This document shows positions 1-8,952 of a stretch of 64,000 bases of DNA, one piece after another. The notes beneath the pieces are model-generated. The model made no database searches and was not told the origin of the DNA. It saw only the letters and a list, made by a program, of their open reading frames with translations. The position numbers were made by a program, and so were the translations under genes. This DNA is from Fibrisoma montanum (GTDB taxonomy: Bacteria; Bacteroidota; Bacteroidia; Cytophagales; Spirosomataceae), in NCBI RefSeq assembly GCF_003583365.1, contig NZ_QXED01000003.1, positions 310,001 through 374,000 on the forward strand, written 5' to 3'. Each line of letters opens with the position of its first letter. Position 1 is the stretch's first letter.

Positions 1-757
1 CTTTGTTTATAGTGAGGTTAACAGCGTTAACCTGTACGTTTTCTAAAGCCACAGGCGCCTGACCGACCACGAAGAGAATCTCTTTCACTTCGCCCTGCAG
101 CGCCACTACGTGGACGGCCTTTACCCGACCAAGCCCACGAATAGTCGCTTCCAGATCGAGCAATGGTGATGTTTTAAGCAGCAGGTGTTCGGCCCTGGCC
201 AGTACGCCGGAAAGTACCCCGGCGGCCAATACGTTTGGCACGCAGTCCTCCAGCCGGACCACCCGTCCACCCTGCTCATCCCGTCGGGCGGGATCCAGAT
301 AGACCCAGTCGGCTCTGCCGTCAAAATTCTGCAGAAACGCCAGTCCATCTTCGTTCAGCACCCGAACGTTGGTCAGGCCAAGCTTCGGCAGATTATGCGC
401 AGCCAGGGCCGCCAGTTCAGCCCGGTGTTCTACATACACTACCTGCTTCATGCGCTGGGCAAAGGCCCAGGTGTCGACTCCCATCCCGCCGGTCAGATCG
501 AGCAGGGTGTCCCCTGCCACCAGCGAGGCTTTGTACCGGGCCGTCTGTTCCGAAGACGCCTGCTCAACCGAAACCGTCGGCGGAAAAATCAGATCGTCGT
601 TTTCGTACCAGGCCGGCAGCTTGTCGCGGGCCTTCTGACGGGCCGAAATCTGCGCCACCAAAGGTCGGATATCCCCCTGACGAGGAGGCCGTAGCATCAA
701 TTGTCGGACATCTGCCGTTACGTTCTGCCTGATAAACTGCTGATCGTCAGGACTCAA
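1..757 (-). CDS. Class I SAM-dependent methyltransferase with THUMP-like family signature (partial)
   Basis: The gene runs off the left edge, so its C-terminal part is missing. The reverse strand reads an SAM-binding motif I (LDLTGGMGVDTWAF, about residues 86-99) and a VYLDPARR motif near residue 155, as in the Bacteroidota methyltransferases that carry a C-terminal THUMP-like domain. The substrate is not known from sequence; a nucleic acid, probably RNA, is likely by family. No ATG lies near the N-terminus. A TTG at 757 gives MSPDDQQFIRQNV, which resembles the usual start; an in-frame TTG further upstream at 778 is the alternative. It diverges from the SulP gene. Confidence 0.75.
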   Translation of the reverse strand, partial: MSPDDQQFIRQNVTADVRQLMLRPPRQGDIRPLVAQISARQKARDKLPAWYENDDLIFPPTVSVEQASSEQTARYKASLVAGDTLLDLTGGMGVDTWAFAQRMKQVVYVEHRAELAALAAHNLPKLGLTNVRVLNEDGLAFLQNFDGRADWVYLDPARRDEQGGRVVRLEDCVPNVLAAGVLSGVLARAEHLLLKTSPLLDLEATIRGLGRVKAVHVVALQGEVKEILFVVGQAPVALENVQVNAVNLTINK

Positions 758-811
758 ATGATTAGTTTCAGGAAACAATTAGAAAATGGTTAAAAATTTT
801 TAATCGTTCTT

Positions 812-819
812 TAATTTTG
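812..819 (+). promoter_or_regulatory. Bacteroidota-type -7 element for the SulP gene
   Basis: TAATTTTG matches the TAnnTTTG consensus of the Bacteroidota primary sigma factor. It lies 56 nt upstream of the SulP ATG, leaving a 5' leader of about 50 nt. The surrounding intergenic DNA is strongly AT-rich. No clear -33 TTG was found at the ideal spacing. Confidence 0.5.
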
Positions 820-875
820 TACATCGATCGTTTCCTTGTCGACGTTAATTTGGTTAACCCAACAGGTTATAACTC

Positions 876-2486
876 ATGCAATCTCCTAACCCTTTCCGCA
901 CCTTACAACAATACCGTGCGGCTTATCTGCGACAGGATTTTCCGGCCGGAGTATCGGTTTTTCTTGTTGCCCTCCCCCTTTGTCTGGGCATTGCCCTGGC
1001 TTCCGGAGCCCCGTTGTTTTCGGGCCTGGTTGCCGGGATGATCGGCGGAATTGTTGTCGGCCTGCTGTCGGGTTCCGAAGTCAGTGTCAGTGGGCCGGCG
1101 GCCGGCCTGGCTGTCATCGTGGCTGATGCCATTGCAAAGATAGGCTCTTACGAAGCGTTTCTGGCGGCTGTTGTGATCGCCGGCCTGATTCAGCTCCTGC
1201 TTGGGCTGCTCAAAGCGGGGCGGTTCAGCAGCTTTTTCCCGGATAGTGTCATCAAAGGCATGCTGGTTGCCATCGGGCTGGTTATCATCCTGAAGCAGAT
1301 TCCGCACGCCCTGGGGCGGGATAACGACTACGAGGGTGAGTTTGAGTTTGCCCAGCTGGCCGATGGTGAAAATACCATTTCGGAGATTTACCGGGCCATC
1401 GAAACAGCCAGCCCCGGCGCGGTGCTGATCAGTTCCCTGTCGCTTATTTTCCTGATTGTCTGGGAGCGAACGGCCGGGCGCAGCAACCGAACGTTTTTCC
1501 GCAACTTCCCCGGGGCGCTCGTCGTAGTGTTTATCGGCATAGCGCTCAACGAGTTTTTCCGGACCTCGATGCCAGCCTGGTACCTGGGCGATACGGCACA
1601 TCAGCACATGGTTCAGGTGCCGATCATCGCTGCCGGCAAAAGTCCGTTTTCGATTTTCGATTTCCCGGATTTCAGCGTACTGGCTAACCCGCAGGTCTAT
1701 TTCATCGGCATCACCATCGCGATTGTTGCCAGCCTGGAAACGCTGCTTAACCTCGAAGCCTCCGACCGGCTCGATACCCACCGTCGCGTGTCGTCGCCCG
1801 ATAAGGAGCTGATTGCGCAGGGAATTGGCAACACCCTGTCGGGATTGATCGGTGGTCTGCCGGTAACGTCGGTGGTAGTTCGGACGTCGGCCAACATCTA
1901 CAGCGGCAGCCAAAGCCGGGTTTCCGCTATTCTGCACGGCATTTTTCTGCTGGTGGCGGTGTTCCTCGGCGGGCCACTGCTCAATCTGATTCCGCTTTCG
2001 TGCCTGGCGGCTGTGCTGATTATGGTCGGCTACAAACTGGCTAAGCCGAAAGTCTTTGCCACAATTTATAAAGAAGGGCGTAATCAGTTCATTCCGTTTA
2101 TCATCACTGTACTCGGGATCATCTTTACGGACCTGCTCATTGGCATTGCCATCGGTTCCGTTGTGGGGATTCTCTTTGTCCTGTACACGAACTTCCAGTC
2201 TACGTTCAGTGTCGTTCGGGAAGAAAACAAGGTCTTGATTCTCTTTGAGAAAGATTTGTTCTTCCTCAGCAAACCCCAGCTCAAAGACGCCCTGCGGGCG
2301 CTGCGGCCGGGCGACGAGGTGATTGTTGACGGCAGTCGGGCGCAGTTCATCGATCACGATATTTACGCCATCCTGCAAAATTTCAAGGATACGGCCAAGT
2401 CGCAGGGCATTCACTACGAACTGCGTAATGTCGAATTGAACGTACGCCCGAAAAAGGCCGCCAAACTTGTTCCGGCCATCGATTAA
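876..2486 (+). CDS. SulP family inorganic anion transporter
   Basis: An inner-membrane anion carrier of the SLC26/SulP family, for sulfate, bicarbonate or related anions; the substrate cannot be told from sequence. The 536-residue protein begins with a short cytosolic stretch and the typical first helices (FPAGVSVFLVALPLCLGIAL), then a long run of hydrophobic segments with the GSEVSVSGPAAGLAVIV segment characteristic of the family. A short STAS-like cytosolic domain (about residues 440-520) follows the last helix. The compact STAS and overall length resemble bacterial BicA-type members. It is a single-gene unit ending in a strong hairpin shared with the convergent stress gene. Confidence 0.9.
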   Translation: MQSPNPFRTLQQYRAAYLRQDFPAGVSVFLVALPLCLGIALASGAPLFSGLVAGMIGGIVVGLLSGSEVSVSGPAAGLAVIVADAIAKIGSYEAFLAAVVIAGLIQLLLGLLKAGRFSSFFPDSVIKGMLVAIGLVIILKQIPHALGRDNDYEGEFEFAQLADGENTISEIYRAIETASPGAVLISSLSLIFLIVWERTAGRSNRTFFRNFPGALVVVFIGIALNEFFRTSMPAWYLGDTAHQHMVQVPIIAAGKSPFSIFDFPDFSVLANPQVYFIGITIAIVASLETLLNLEASDRLDTHRRVSSPDKELIAQGIGNTLSGLIGGLPVTSVVVRTSANIYSGSQSRVSAILHGIFLLVAVFLGGPLLNLIPLSCLAAVLIMVGYKLAKPKVFATIYKEGRNQFIPFIITVLGIIFTDLLIGIAIGSVVGILFVLYTNFQSTFSVVREENKVLILFEKDLFFLSKPQLKDALRALRPGDEVIVDGSRAQFIDHDIYAILQNFKDTAKSQGIHYELRNVELNVRPKKAAKLVPAID

Positions 2487-2531
2487 CTACAACAGGCCCC
2501 GGAACGTCAGGTTCCGGGGCCTGTTGTAGTT
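2485..2531. terminator. Bidirectional hairpin terminator, 21-bp perfect stem
   Basis: Arms 2485-2505 and 2511-2531 are perfectly complementary around a 5-nt loop. The hairpin overlaps the SulP stop codon and ends 10 nt before the stop of the convergent stress gene, so it can terminate both. There is no long T-tract on either side. Confidence 0.75.
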
Positions 2532-2540
2532 ACCTCCGTA

Positions 2541-3089
2541 TCAATGAAAGCCGTGTTGCTCCAGATAGCGTACATCATCGACGTCGCGGGCCTTCACCCC
2601 GATCAGGATTCCACCCTGTTTGATGCCGGATTCGTAGGTTTTAGCCCGTTCTTCCGGAATACCTGAGCCCACCAGCGCCCCGATGAGGCCGCCCGTAAGG
2701 CCACCGGCGCCCGCACCGGCCAGACCAGCCGCCAGCGGACCGGCCACGACCAGCCCCAGACCCGGCAAGAGCAGGTTGGTGCCGATGGCCGCAATAGCCG
2801 CAGCTACCGCTCCGACGGTGCCTCCGATGGCAGAACCAACGCCTGCTTTTTCCATCGCCTTATTTCCCAGATCAGTATCGTGTTGACTGTCGTGCCGGGC
2901 CGTAAAATGCCGGTCACGCGTTTCGTTAGACATCATCACGTTGATGTCCTTGTCGGAAAACCCGCGATCTTTCAACTTTTCGTACGCCCGGTCCGCGCTG
3001 TCGCGGTCGGTGAACAATGCCGTCATGACCCGGTCGGTCCGATCGGTCAGTGTCGAGCCAGACATGGTTTGGTTGGTGTAATCTGCCAT
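2541..3089 (-). CDS. General stress protein 17M-like (YflT domain) with glycine zipper
   Basis: A 182-residue protein with an N-terminal YflT/GSP17M-type domain (RVMTALFTDRDSADRAYEKL, residues about 21-60). A central Gly/Ala-rich hydrophobic segment of repeated GxxxG spacing follows (about 80-145), and the C-terminus returns to the first domain's fold theme (GGILIGVKARDVDDVRYLEQ). Family members are induced by heat, salt or envelope stress; their biochemical role is unknown. The glycine zipper suggests membrane insertion. A TACATTTT element about 20 nt upstream of the ATG is a reasonable -7 box. Confidence 0.8.
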   Translation of the reverse strand: MADYTNQTMSGSTLTDRTDRVMTALFTDRDSADRAYEKLKDRGFSDKDINVMMSNETRDRHFTARHDSQHDTDLGNKAMEKAGVGSAIGGTVGAVAAAIAAIGTNLLLPGLGLVVAGPLAAGLAGAGAGGLTGGLIGALVGSGIPEERAKTYESGIKQGGILIGVKARDVDDVRYLEQHGFH

Positions 3090-3263
3090 GGTTTTGTTGG
3101 GTTATGGTTGAAAAATGTACCAGCCACACATAAGCAGCTATAATTTCAACTCTATAGACTGACTCGTGTTTAGCAGAATTGACGGAACGGTATCAACACA
3201 TTACCATGCTTATCTGAAAGAAGCTTATCGACACGGTTTCTGGAAGTCGGCTGCAGAGGCCGT

Positions 3264-4772
3264 TCAGTAGCCTGAAGGGTTCATGAACGCATCGTCCGGC
3301 TTTTTCATGAAGTACGTCTCGAACGACGAGTGGTCCTTGAGCATGTACTGACGGGCTGTTCGTGCGCCGTCGTACATCTTCCCAAGGAAGTCAAAGGTGT
3401 TGGTGCATCCGTGGAGAAACGGCCGTTCGATGGTGTTGGCAGGCGCTGAAACAGGAAACTGCTCGGCGTAAAACTTGACAATGGCCAACGCATTCAAGCC
3501 AAACACTACTCCAAACAGGGCGTATCGGCGCCGGGTAAACCCTTCGCCCATTACCACCGCGCTGGCCACGCAAAACGACAGTACGCACATGGCGGCAATG
3601 CTGGCCCGCATCTGGAAATCGTTATAAACGCCAATTCGGTACAGAGGAATCAGGCAAAGCAACACCAGCGCCAGCCGGTAAAACCCCCGGCTAGTAGTCG
3701 GCAACCGTCGAACGAATGGCACCCACAGTAAAAAATTCCCTCCTACGTATAAGCCATAATACAGCGGCCACGCGGATACGCCCGTCTTCCAGATAAACAT
3801 ATTGGTCGACGGATTCTCCATCGCCTGGGTGCTGGTCAGGTACGACAGAACGGGTACAGCACTGGCAGCCAGTATCAGCAACGCCGGCATAACCTCCCGG
3901 CTTTTCAGAATCTTCAGGCGGTGGGGCCAGGCAGCAAGCACCATGAACGGAGCCAGCCCAACGGTCGCGAAAGGGCTCCAGAGCAACGTACCCAGGCCAA
4001 TCAGGACCATCTCTACGCTGCTCCAGGGCGAAAACCGAGGGTGCAGAAACAGTACGTAAAACACCCCGATGGCGGCCGGCAGCAGATGCTGGGGTGCCCA
4101 GGCAATCTGGTCTGAATAGGGTGTCATGGCGGTCAGCATAAACCCGTTCAGGTCAATGTAGTTGGGAGGCAGATGCTGCTCGACACCCAGCGCCCGCAGC
4201 GCCCGGATGATGAACCAGGTATCGCCAAACAACACCAGCAAACCGACCACCAGCCCCGCCCGACGGGGGGCCAGGGCCACGACCCAGCCCCACAGCAGGG
4301 TCAGTCCCAGCCACGACCACGCCAGCGACACGTAGCGGCCGCAGGCCAGTCCCCACCATTTGCAGAGCAACGACACCGGCAGGTAATAGGCCGTGTAGTA
4401 ACACAGGTAGGCCCTGTAGCGGTCGACATAAACAGGCCAGTCGTTCACGGCCAGGTCGTAGAACTTAAAATTGTTTGTCTGGTAGTCGAGCGTCTGGTGA
4501 TTAAACTCCCCAAACCCGAACACTACGGCCATGGCCAGGGCCAGCCCCCCGGCGCCAGCCACGCTGGATACGGGTACAGACGGCACCGTACTGGGATCGG
4601 TCCGTCTGATTCTGGTTACCGCCTGCCAGCCTACCCAGCCCAGCGCCAGCGCACAACAGCCGCCGATCAGCGGTTTAATCCAGGTAAGCAGAAATAAAAA
4701 CGTGGGAGCAACCAGATATGCAAGCGACACCACCCGCAACCAGGTGACGACCGGCGAAGACAATTTATTCAT
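3264..4772 (-). CDS. Polytopic membrane protein of unknown function
   Basis: About 502 residues with roughly ten or more hydrophobic segments spread over residues 15-440 and a hydrophilic C-terminal tail of about 60 residues (GKMYDGARTARQYMLKDHSS). I chose the ATG at 4772 (MNKLSSPVVTWL) over the upstream in-frame ATG at 4793 because it directly precedes the first membrane segment. The overall plan, many helices with large loops rich in Tyr and Trp, recalls GT-C-type membrane glycosyltransferases, but I see no Asp-Asp or other catalytic motif in the first loop and do not assign that function. It precedes the MpaB-type gene end by about 40 nt on the same strand. Confidence 0.7.
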   Translation of the reverse strand: MNKLSSPVVTWLRVVSLAYLVAPTFLFLLTWIKPLIGGCCALALGWVGWQAVTRIRRTDPSTVPSVPVSSVAGAGGLALAMAVVFGFGEFNHQTLDYQTNNFKFYDLAVNDWPVYVDRYRAYLCYYTAYYLPVSLLCKWWGLACGRYVSLAWSWLGLTLLWGWVVALAPRRAGLVVGLLVLFGDTWFIIRALRALGVEQHLPPNYIDLNGFMLTAMTPYSDQIAWAPQHLLPAAIGVFYVLFLHPRFSPWSSVEMVLIGLGTLLWSPFATVGLAPFMVLAAWPHRLKILKSREVMPALLILAASAVPVLSYLTSTQAMENPSTNMFIWKTGVSAWPLYYGLYVGGNFLLWVPFVRRLPTTSRGFYRLALVLLCLIPLYRIGVYNDFQMRASIAAMCVLSFCVASAVVMGEGFTRRRYALFGVVFGLNALAIVKFYAEQFPVSAPANTIERPFLHGCTNTFDFLGKMYDGARTARQYMLKDHSSFETYFMKKPDDAFMNPSGY

Positions 4773-4812
4773 ACAGTGACATTGGGGCCGCAAAAATAGC
4801 GGAACAAACCCA

Positions 4813-5730
4813 TTATTCGGAGCGATGGGATGTAGGCTCCCGGGTAGCTGCGTTCAGCATATGATCGGGACCGACCGCTTCAATGTCAGGGGCACCTTTC
4901 GGGTAATGGCGGAATGAGGTGTTGCGAATCAACGACGGATACGGTTTGAACGTCACCCAGCGCAGCGGCCATTTACGAACCCACAGCCCCATCCGCACCA
5001 ATCCGGATACCCAGCCGGGCGGACGTTGGTAACCGAAGGCCGCCAGCAATTTGTCGTTGAGCAGGGCGGCAAACACCGGCGGCACCAGCGGGTGCAGCAG
5101 CGACGGGAACCAGCGCTGCACGATGGCTACCGTAGCGTCGGCTATGCGCCGGTTGCTGGGGGCAAAGCGAACGTATTGCTCCTCATACGCTTCCATGAAT
5201 GATCGCAGGTCGTCGAGCCTTTCGGGCAGGTCGTGGAGGTGCATACGCCGGCCGACCTCCCGGAAGAACAGAAAAAGCGCCTGTTCTTCGGCCCCGGTAA
5301 GCTGGCGCCAGCCGTATTGATTAATCCATTCGATCGGGTAAAGCACGAACGTACCCAGCACAAACAGGTATTCGGCGTTATCGATGCGGTAATGGCCGTG
5401 AATGCGGTTCATGTGTGTGATGGCCCGCTGGCCTTTTTCACTGTCGTAGCCCGATTCCATAAATTCAGCAATCAGCCGGCTCGTATCGTCGTACCGTTTC
5501 TGACCATTTCGCTCAAACTCGCCGGTTTTTACCAGCAGCCCCGATACCCGCGGACTGGCGTACGTATGAAATAAAGCCAGCTCAAGGGCCCGGGTGATGT
5601 CGAAAGGAAATTCATAGGCGGTCAGCAGGTGTACAATCCGCTGGTGATCACGAACCGGGTCGAGCGATTCCAACTCCCGCCGAACCGCCGGATCACGAAA
5701 CAGCCCAAACCGCTTCTGGTAAACGTTCAT
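4813..5730 (-). CDS. Oxygenase MpaB family protein (DUF2236)
   Basis: A 305-residue protein matching the MpaB/rubber-oxygenase catalytic domain (DUF2236) in its usual length and order: an N-terminal RRELESLDPVRDHQRI stretch, the ALFHTYASPRVSGLL segment, and the central HMNRIHGHYRIDNAEYLFVL region holding the conserved histidines of the family. Related proteins are heme-dependent oxygenases, but the substrate here is unknown. It lies 40 nt upstream of the polytopic membrane gene in the same direction, so the two may be co-transcribed. AT-rich DNA upstream separates it from a divergent small lipoprotein gene. Confidence 0.8.
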   Translation of the reverse strand: MNVYQKRFGLFRDPAVRRELESLDPVRDHQRIVHLLTAYEFPFDITRALELALFHTYASPRVSGLLVKTGEFERNGQKRYDDTSRLIAEFMESGYDSEKGQRAITHMNRIHGHYRIDNAEYLFVLGTFVLYPIEWINQYGWRQLTGAEEQALFLFFREVGRRMHLHDLPERLDDLRSFMEAYEEQYVRFAPSNRRIADATVAIVQRWFPSLLHPLVPPVFAALLNDKLLAAFGYQRPPGWVSGLVRMGLWVRKWPLRWVTFKPYPSLIRNTSFRHYPKGAPDIEAVGPDHMLNAATREPTSHRSE

Positions 5731-5982
5731 GTTGAGTCAATACGTCATTTGTGAAAAAAAGAGAGCTTTCTCCCTTTTTGCAAACCTTGTCATTTAATGG
5801 TCCGGACGCAGATAATATGTTAAATGAGACTTAAATTAACCCATTTCTTAACCTTGAAGCAAGTTAAGCTGTGTAATATAAGTAAAACTTAAAGTCAACC
5901 TATTAGCGCCATTTGATTATTTAAATAGTCAATGTTCGTTATCTTACAGGCCCATTCCTTCGGTCAAGATTACTACATAATT

Positions 5983-6552
5983 ATGTTTTCCCGTATCGTA
6001 CATACACTTTGCGCTCTATTACTGATTTACGGATGTCGCTCTCAAGCTGAGCCGTTTGAAACCAAATTAGCGGGATATACCATTAACCTCCCTGTTACAT
6101 CAGGTGAAATACGAGCTAAATACCCCAATGCCAAAGAGTCCTTATTTGTGTATTTAACAGAGACAACATCAGACATGGATGTTGAATGGCGCTTTAACCA
6201 ATCAATTTATAATCCTAAAAGCCAAGCGTATGCCATTATAGTAACTCTTCGTAATAAAGCGCACCAAATGGACTCAATCCGCACAGCCCTTGAAGCGCAG
6301 TACAAAAAACCCTTTGAGCCTTTGCTCACACCTAAGCATCTAGGTAAATATGAGTATTACGAAAAAGATTCAACGTTGGGTGTTTTACAGGTTAACGAGC
6401 ATGTTCAGTTGTCTATTCATCGGCGTAAGATTTGGCCTCTGAGTGGGTATCAATACACCAAAGACGTAGTTGTCTCTATTTGTTACGGGCTTACAGATGA
6501 ACAGAAAGAGCGGTTTGCTATGAAGCAGGGTGATATTCAGCCACGCGATTAA
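5983..6552 (+). CDS. Small predicted lipoprotein, unknown function
   Basis: About 189 residues. The ATG at 5983 gives MFSRIVHTLCALLLIYGC, a lipoprotein-type signal peptide with Cys as the acylation site; an in-frame ATG at 5932 would place 17 hydrophilic residues before it and is less likely. The mature part has no motif I recognise. The gene is clearly lower in GC than its neighbours and uses more AT-ending codons, which suggests recent acquisition. It ends 20 nt before the convergent DUF1080 gene. Confidence 0.65.
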   Translation: MFSRIVHTLCALLLIYGCRSQAEPFETKLAGYTINLPVTSGEIRAKYPNAKESLFVYLTETTSDMDVEWRFNQSIYNPKSQAYAIIVTLRNKAHQMDSIRTALEAQYKKPFEPLLTPKHLGKYEYYEKDSTLGVLQVNEHVQLSIHRRKIWPLSGYQYTKDVVVSICYGLTDEQKERFAMKQGDIQPRD

Positions 6553-6572
6553 CAATAACTTACATAGCTTCC

Positions 6573-7304
6573 CTACAACGGCCTTACTTTCAGATTGCGG
6601 TACCAGACCGTACTGCCCCAATCCTGTAAACCAATATGGCCGGCCAGGGTTCCCGAACCAATCGGGGCGGTTTTCAACGGGCTTTTCGCCAGGCGCTGCT
6701 TCCAGTCGGCCGACGTCAGGTCGTGTTCCTGCACCAGAAACCCGTTAATAGATACGGTGAACTGCTTTCCTTTCCGGATTACGTGCACCTGGTTCCATTG
6801 GCCAACCGGAGCCGACTCGCGAAGCCGGGCGTTGGCGACGCCGAAGAAATCGCCGGCCCGGTGCATGTTCTCGGCCGCACCCTCATAGATCGCATCATCG
6901 AGGATTTGTAGCTCCAGGCCGGAGTCGTGCATGTGTTTGTACGTCGGCGATTCGGTGACGAAAAAGAAAATGCCGCTGTTGGCCAGCCGGCTGACTTTCC
7001 AGTCGGCCTTGAATTCAAAATCGCCCGCAAACGAAGCGTTCGTGATGATATCCCCTCCGTCTTTGGCTTTATTTCCTAACCGGACCGGTACGTCCAGCTT
7101 GATGGCCCCCTGTTCTATGCGCCACGCCTTACCAACGCCTTTGCCGAGGTACGCATGCCAGCCGGTCAGGTCTTTACCGTTGAAGAGCAGTTTCCAGCCC
7201 TGCTGCCGCTCCTGGGCCGACAGGGTATTGACGGACTGGGCCTGCGCAGCAAACAGGCTACCTACGATGGCGTAGAAGACGACGAAGCGAACGATGTTAA
7301 TCAT
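6573..7304 (-). CDS. DUF1080 (3-keto-disaccharide hydrolase-like) secreted protein
   Basis: A 243-residue secreted protein. The start at 7304 gives a signal peptide (MINIVRFVVFYAIVGSLFAA). The mature part carries the DUF1080 hallmarks GWKLLFNGKDLTGWHAYLG near its N-terminus and VWYRNLKVRPL at its end, a concanavalin-like beta-sandwich. Some members hydrolyse 3-keto-glycosides; here the substrate is not defined. No sugar gene adjoins it: the next gene upstream is the ABC transporter permease, about 70 nt away on the same strand. Confidence 0.85.
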   Translation of the reverse strand: MINIVRFVVFYAIVGSLFAAQAQSVNTLSAQERQQGWKLLFNGKDLTGWHAYLGKGVGKAWRIEQGAIKLDVPVRLGNKAKDGGDIITNASFAGDFEFKADWKVSRLANSGIFFFVTESPTYKHMHDSGLELQILDDAIYEGAAENMHRAGDFFGVANARLRESAPVGQWNQVHVIRKGKQFTVSINGFLVQEHDLTSADWKQRLAKSPLKTAPIGSGTLAGHIGLQDWGSTVWYRNLKVRPL

Positions 7305-7376
7305 ACGAATAGAGAAGACGGGTATCTGGCATAAAGCGATCCGGGAAAGCAGCCTACTCAATGCTTTGGGGATAAA

Positions 7377-8936
7377 CTAGCCGGTTTGCAGGTAGCGGAC
7401 CAGATCGGAGATGGTACGAATCCCCAGCATTCGGGCCTGCTCCCGGCGCATCATCAGGCAATAGCTGTTGCCAAACCCCAGCGGTTTCAGCCAGGACAAG
7501 CCGTGTTGCCGGCTAAAGGCTGTTTTAACGAACGAATACACCGAATCCGACTGCATGGGAAGCTGCCGCAACGTAGCGGCCGGGGGCTGAAGGATTACCA
7601 GCAGTCCGGTTCCTGTATATTCCGGGTAGAGGTCCAGCGCCCCCGTACGGAGCGCGTCGAAGCAGATCTGCGTGCCGCCAAGTCCCGTACGGGTGGCTAC
7701 CCGAAGGCTGGTTTGCCCTTCAATGAGCTGCCGGTACATCTCGGCCAGGATGTACTGCTCGGTAAACACTTTGGAACCCAGCACGATCGTCGCCGTGCGA
7801 TTGCCGGGCGAGGCTGGATTCCATAAGCCGTTCGCTTTCAAAAAATCACGCGCAATGGTTTCCGGCGATTCGTGGCGGTAGTCAGCCCGGTAGTTAAGCG
7901 TTGTCATGACGGTATCCGTCAGCCTACCCGCCAGCCGATTCAGCACGGCTTCCAGCTCAGGGTGTCGTTTCAGTGTCGCCTGTCGTACCACCGGAGCCGC
8001 ATCGTAGGGCGGAAACGCATGGCGGTCGTCGTCGAGCACGACCAGGTCATACGCCTTGATCCGGCCGTCGGTCGAATAGCCGCTGATGATATCGACCTGT
8101 TTGCGGTGAATGGCCTCATACATCAGGTTCTGGTCGATCAGTCGTGGTGTCAGCTGCAGACCGTACGTCTGCCGGAGGCCCGGATACCCATCGGCTCGTC
8201 CGTAGAATTCGTGCGCAAAGCCGGCCACCAGCCTATCGGACTGTGACGGCAGCAGGTAAAATCCCGACAAAAGTGGCAGCAGGCCTGCAAACACCAGCGC
8301 CCCTACTCGCAGCCGGCGGGCGGGCAGCCGCTGCATCCGGGCCAGCCCCAGATCAAAACCCACCGCCAGCAAAGCCGCCGGTATGGCTCCGGCCAGAATC
8401 ATGTTGACGTTGCTGAGGGCAATCCCCCCGAAAATAAACTCCCCCAGTCCACCGGCCGCTACGTAGGCCGCCAGCGTGGCCACTCCCACGTTAATGACGG
8501 TAGCCGTCCGGATGCCCGCAAACAGTACCGGCAGGGCCAGCGGCAGTTCAACGTTGACCAAAATCTGCCGGTCGGTCATGCCAACACCTCGGGCGGCATC
8601 CCGCACGGCCGGACTTACTTCCTGAATACCGACGTAGGTATTGCGGATGATAGGCAGCAGGGCGTACAGAAACAGGGCTACCAGGGCGGGCCCAACGCCA
8701 ATACCCAGCAGAGGAATCAGAAAGCCCAGCAAGGCCACACTCGGCACGGTTTGCAGCACCCCGGCCACACCCAGCACCCCCGACGCCAGCCGGGGACGAC
8801 CCGCGATCAGAATCCCGAGGGGTACGCCGACCAGCAACGCCAGCAACAGCGAAATAAACGTCAGGCCGATGTGGGTAATCGTTTGTTCGAGTAGTTTATC
8901 GGCCTGCTCGCGCACGAACGTAAAGAAATCTGCCAT
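7377..8936 (-). CDS. Osmoprotectant-type ABC transporter permease fused to a circularly permuted substrate-binding domain
   Basis: A 519-residue fusion for uptake of a quaternary amine or similar osmolyte. Residues 1-200 are an OpuCB-like permease (TFISLLLALLVGVPLG, EVSPAVRDAARGVGM). A further membrane helix (about 211-230) leads to a periplasmic OpuCC-like domain. That domain is in swapped order: the half usually found second (AGFAHEF, SGYSTDGRIKAYDLVVLDDD, FPPYDAAP; residues 236-372) comes first, and the half usually found first (IVLGSKVFTEQYILAEM, GLGGTQICFDAL, DLYPEYTGTG; 383-515) follows. The start at 8936 (MADFFTFVREQ) lies 16 nt after the ATPase stop, so the two form an operon. Confidence 0.9.
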   Translation of the reverse strand: MADFFTFVREQADKLLEQTITHIGLTFISLLLALLVGVPLGILIAGRPRLASGVLGVAGVLQTVPSVALLGFLIPLLGIGVGPALVALFLYALLPIIRNTYVGIQEVSPAVRDAARGVGMTDRQILVNVELPLALPVLFAGIRTATVINVGVATLAAYVAAGGLGEFIFGGIALSNVNMILAGAIPAALLAVGFDLGLARMQRLPARRLRVGALVFAGLLPLLSGFYLLPSQSDRLVAGFAHEFYGRADGYPGLRQTYGLQLTPRLIDQNLMYEAIHRKQVDIISGYSTDGRIKAYDLVVLDDDRHAFPPYDAAPVVRQATLKRHPELEAVLNRLAGRLTDTVMTTLNYRADYRHESPETIARDFLKANGLWNPASPGNRTATIVLGSKVFTEQYILAEMYRQLIEGQTSLRVATRTGLGGTQICFDALRTGALDLYPEYTGTGLLVILQPPAATLRQLPMQSDSVYSFVKTAFSRQHGLSWLKPLGFGNSYCLMMRREQARMLGIRTISDLVRYLQTG

Positions 8937-8952
8937 GCTCGCTGTGCTCGTT

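Noticed and set aside
903-2414. 503-codon frame antisense to the SulP gene
   Set aside because: It mirrors the codon pattern of the real gene and has no domain or signal; the SulP frame carries a clear family signature.
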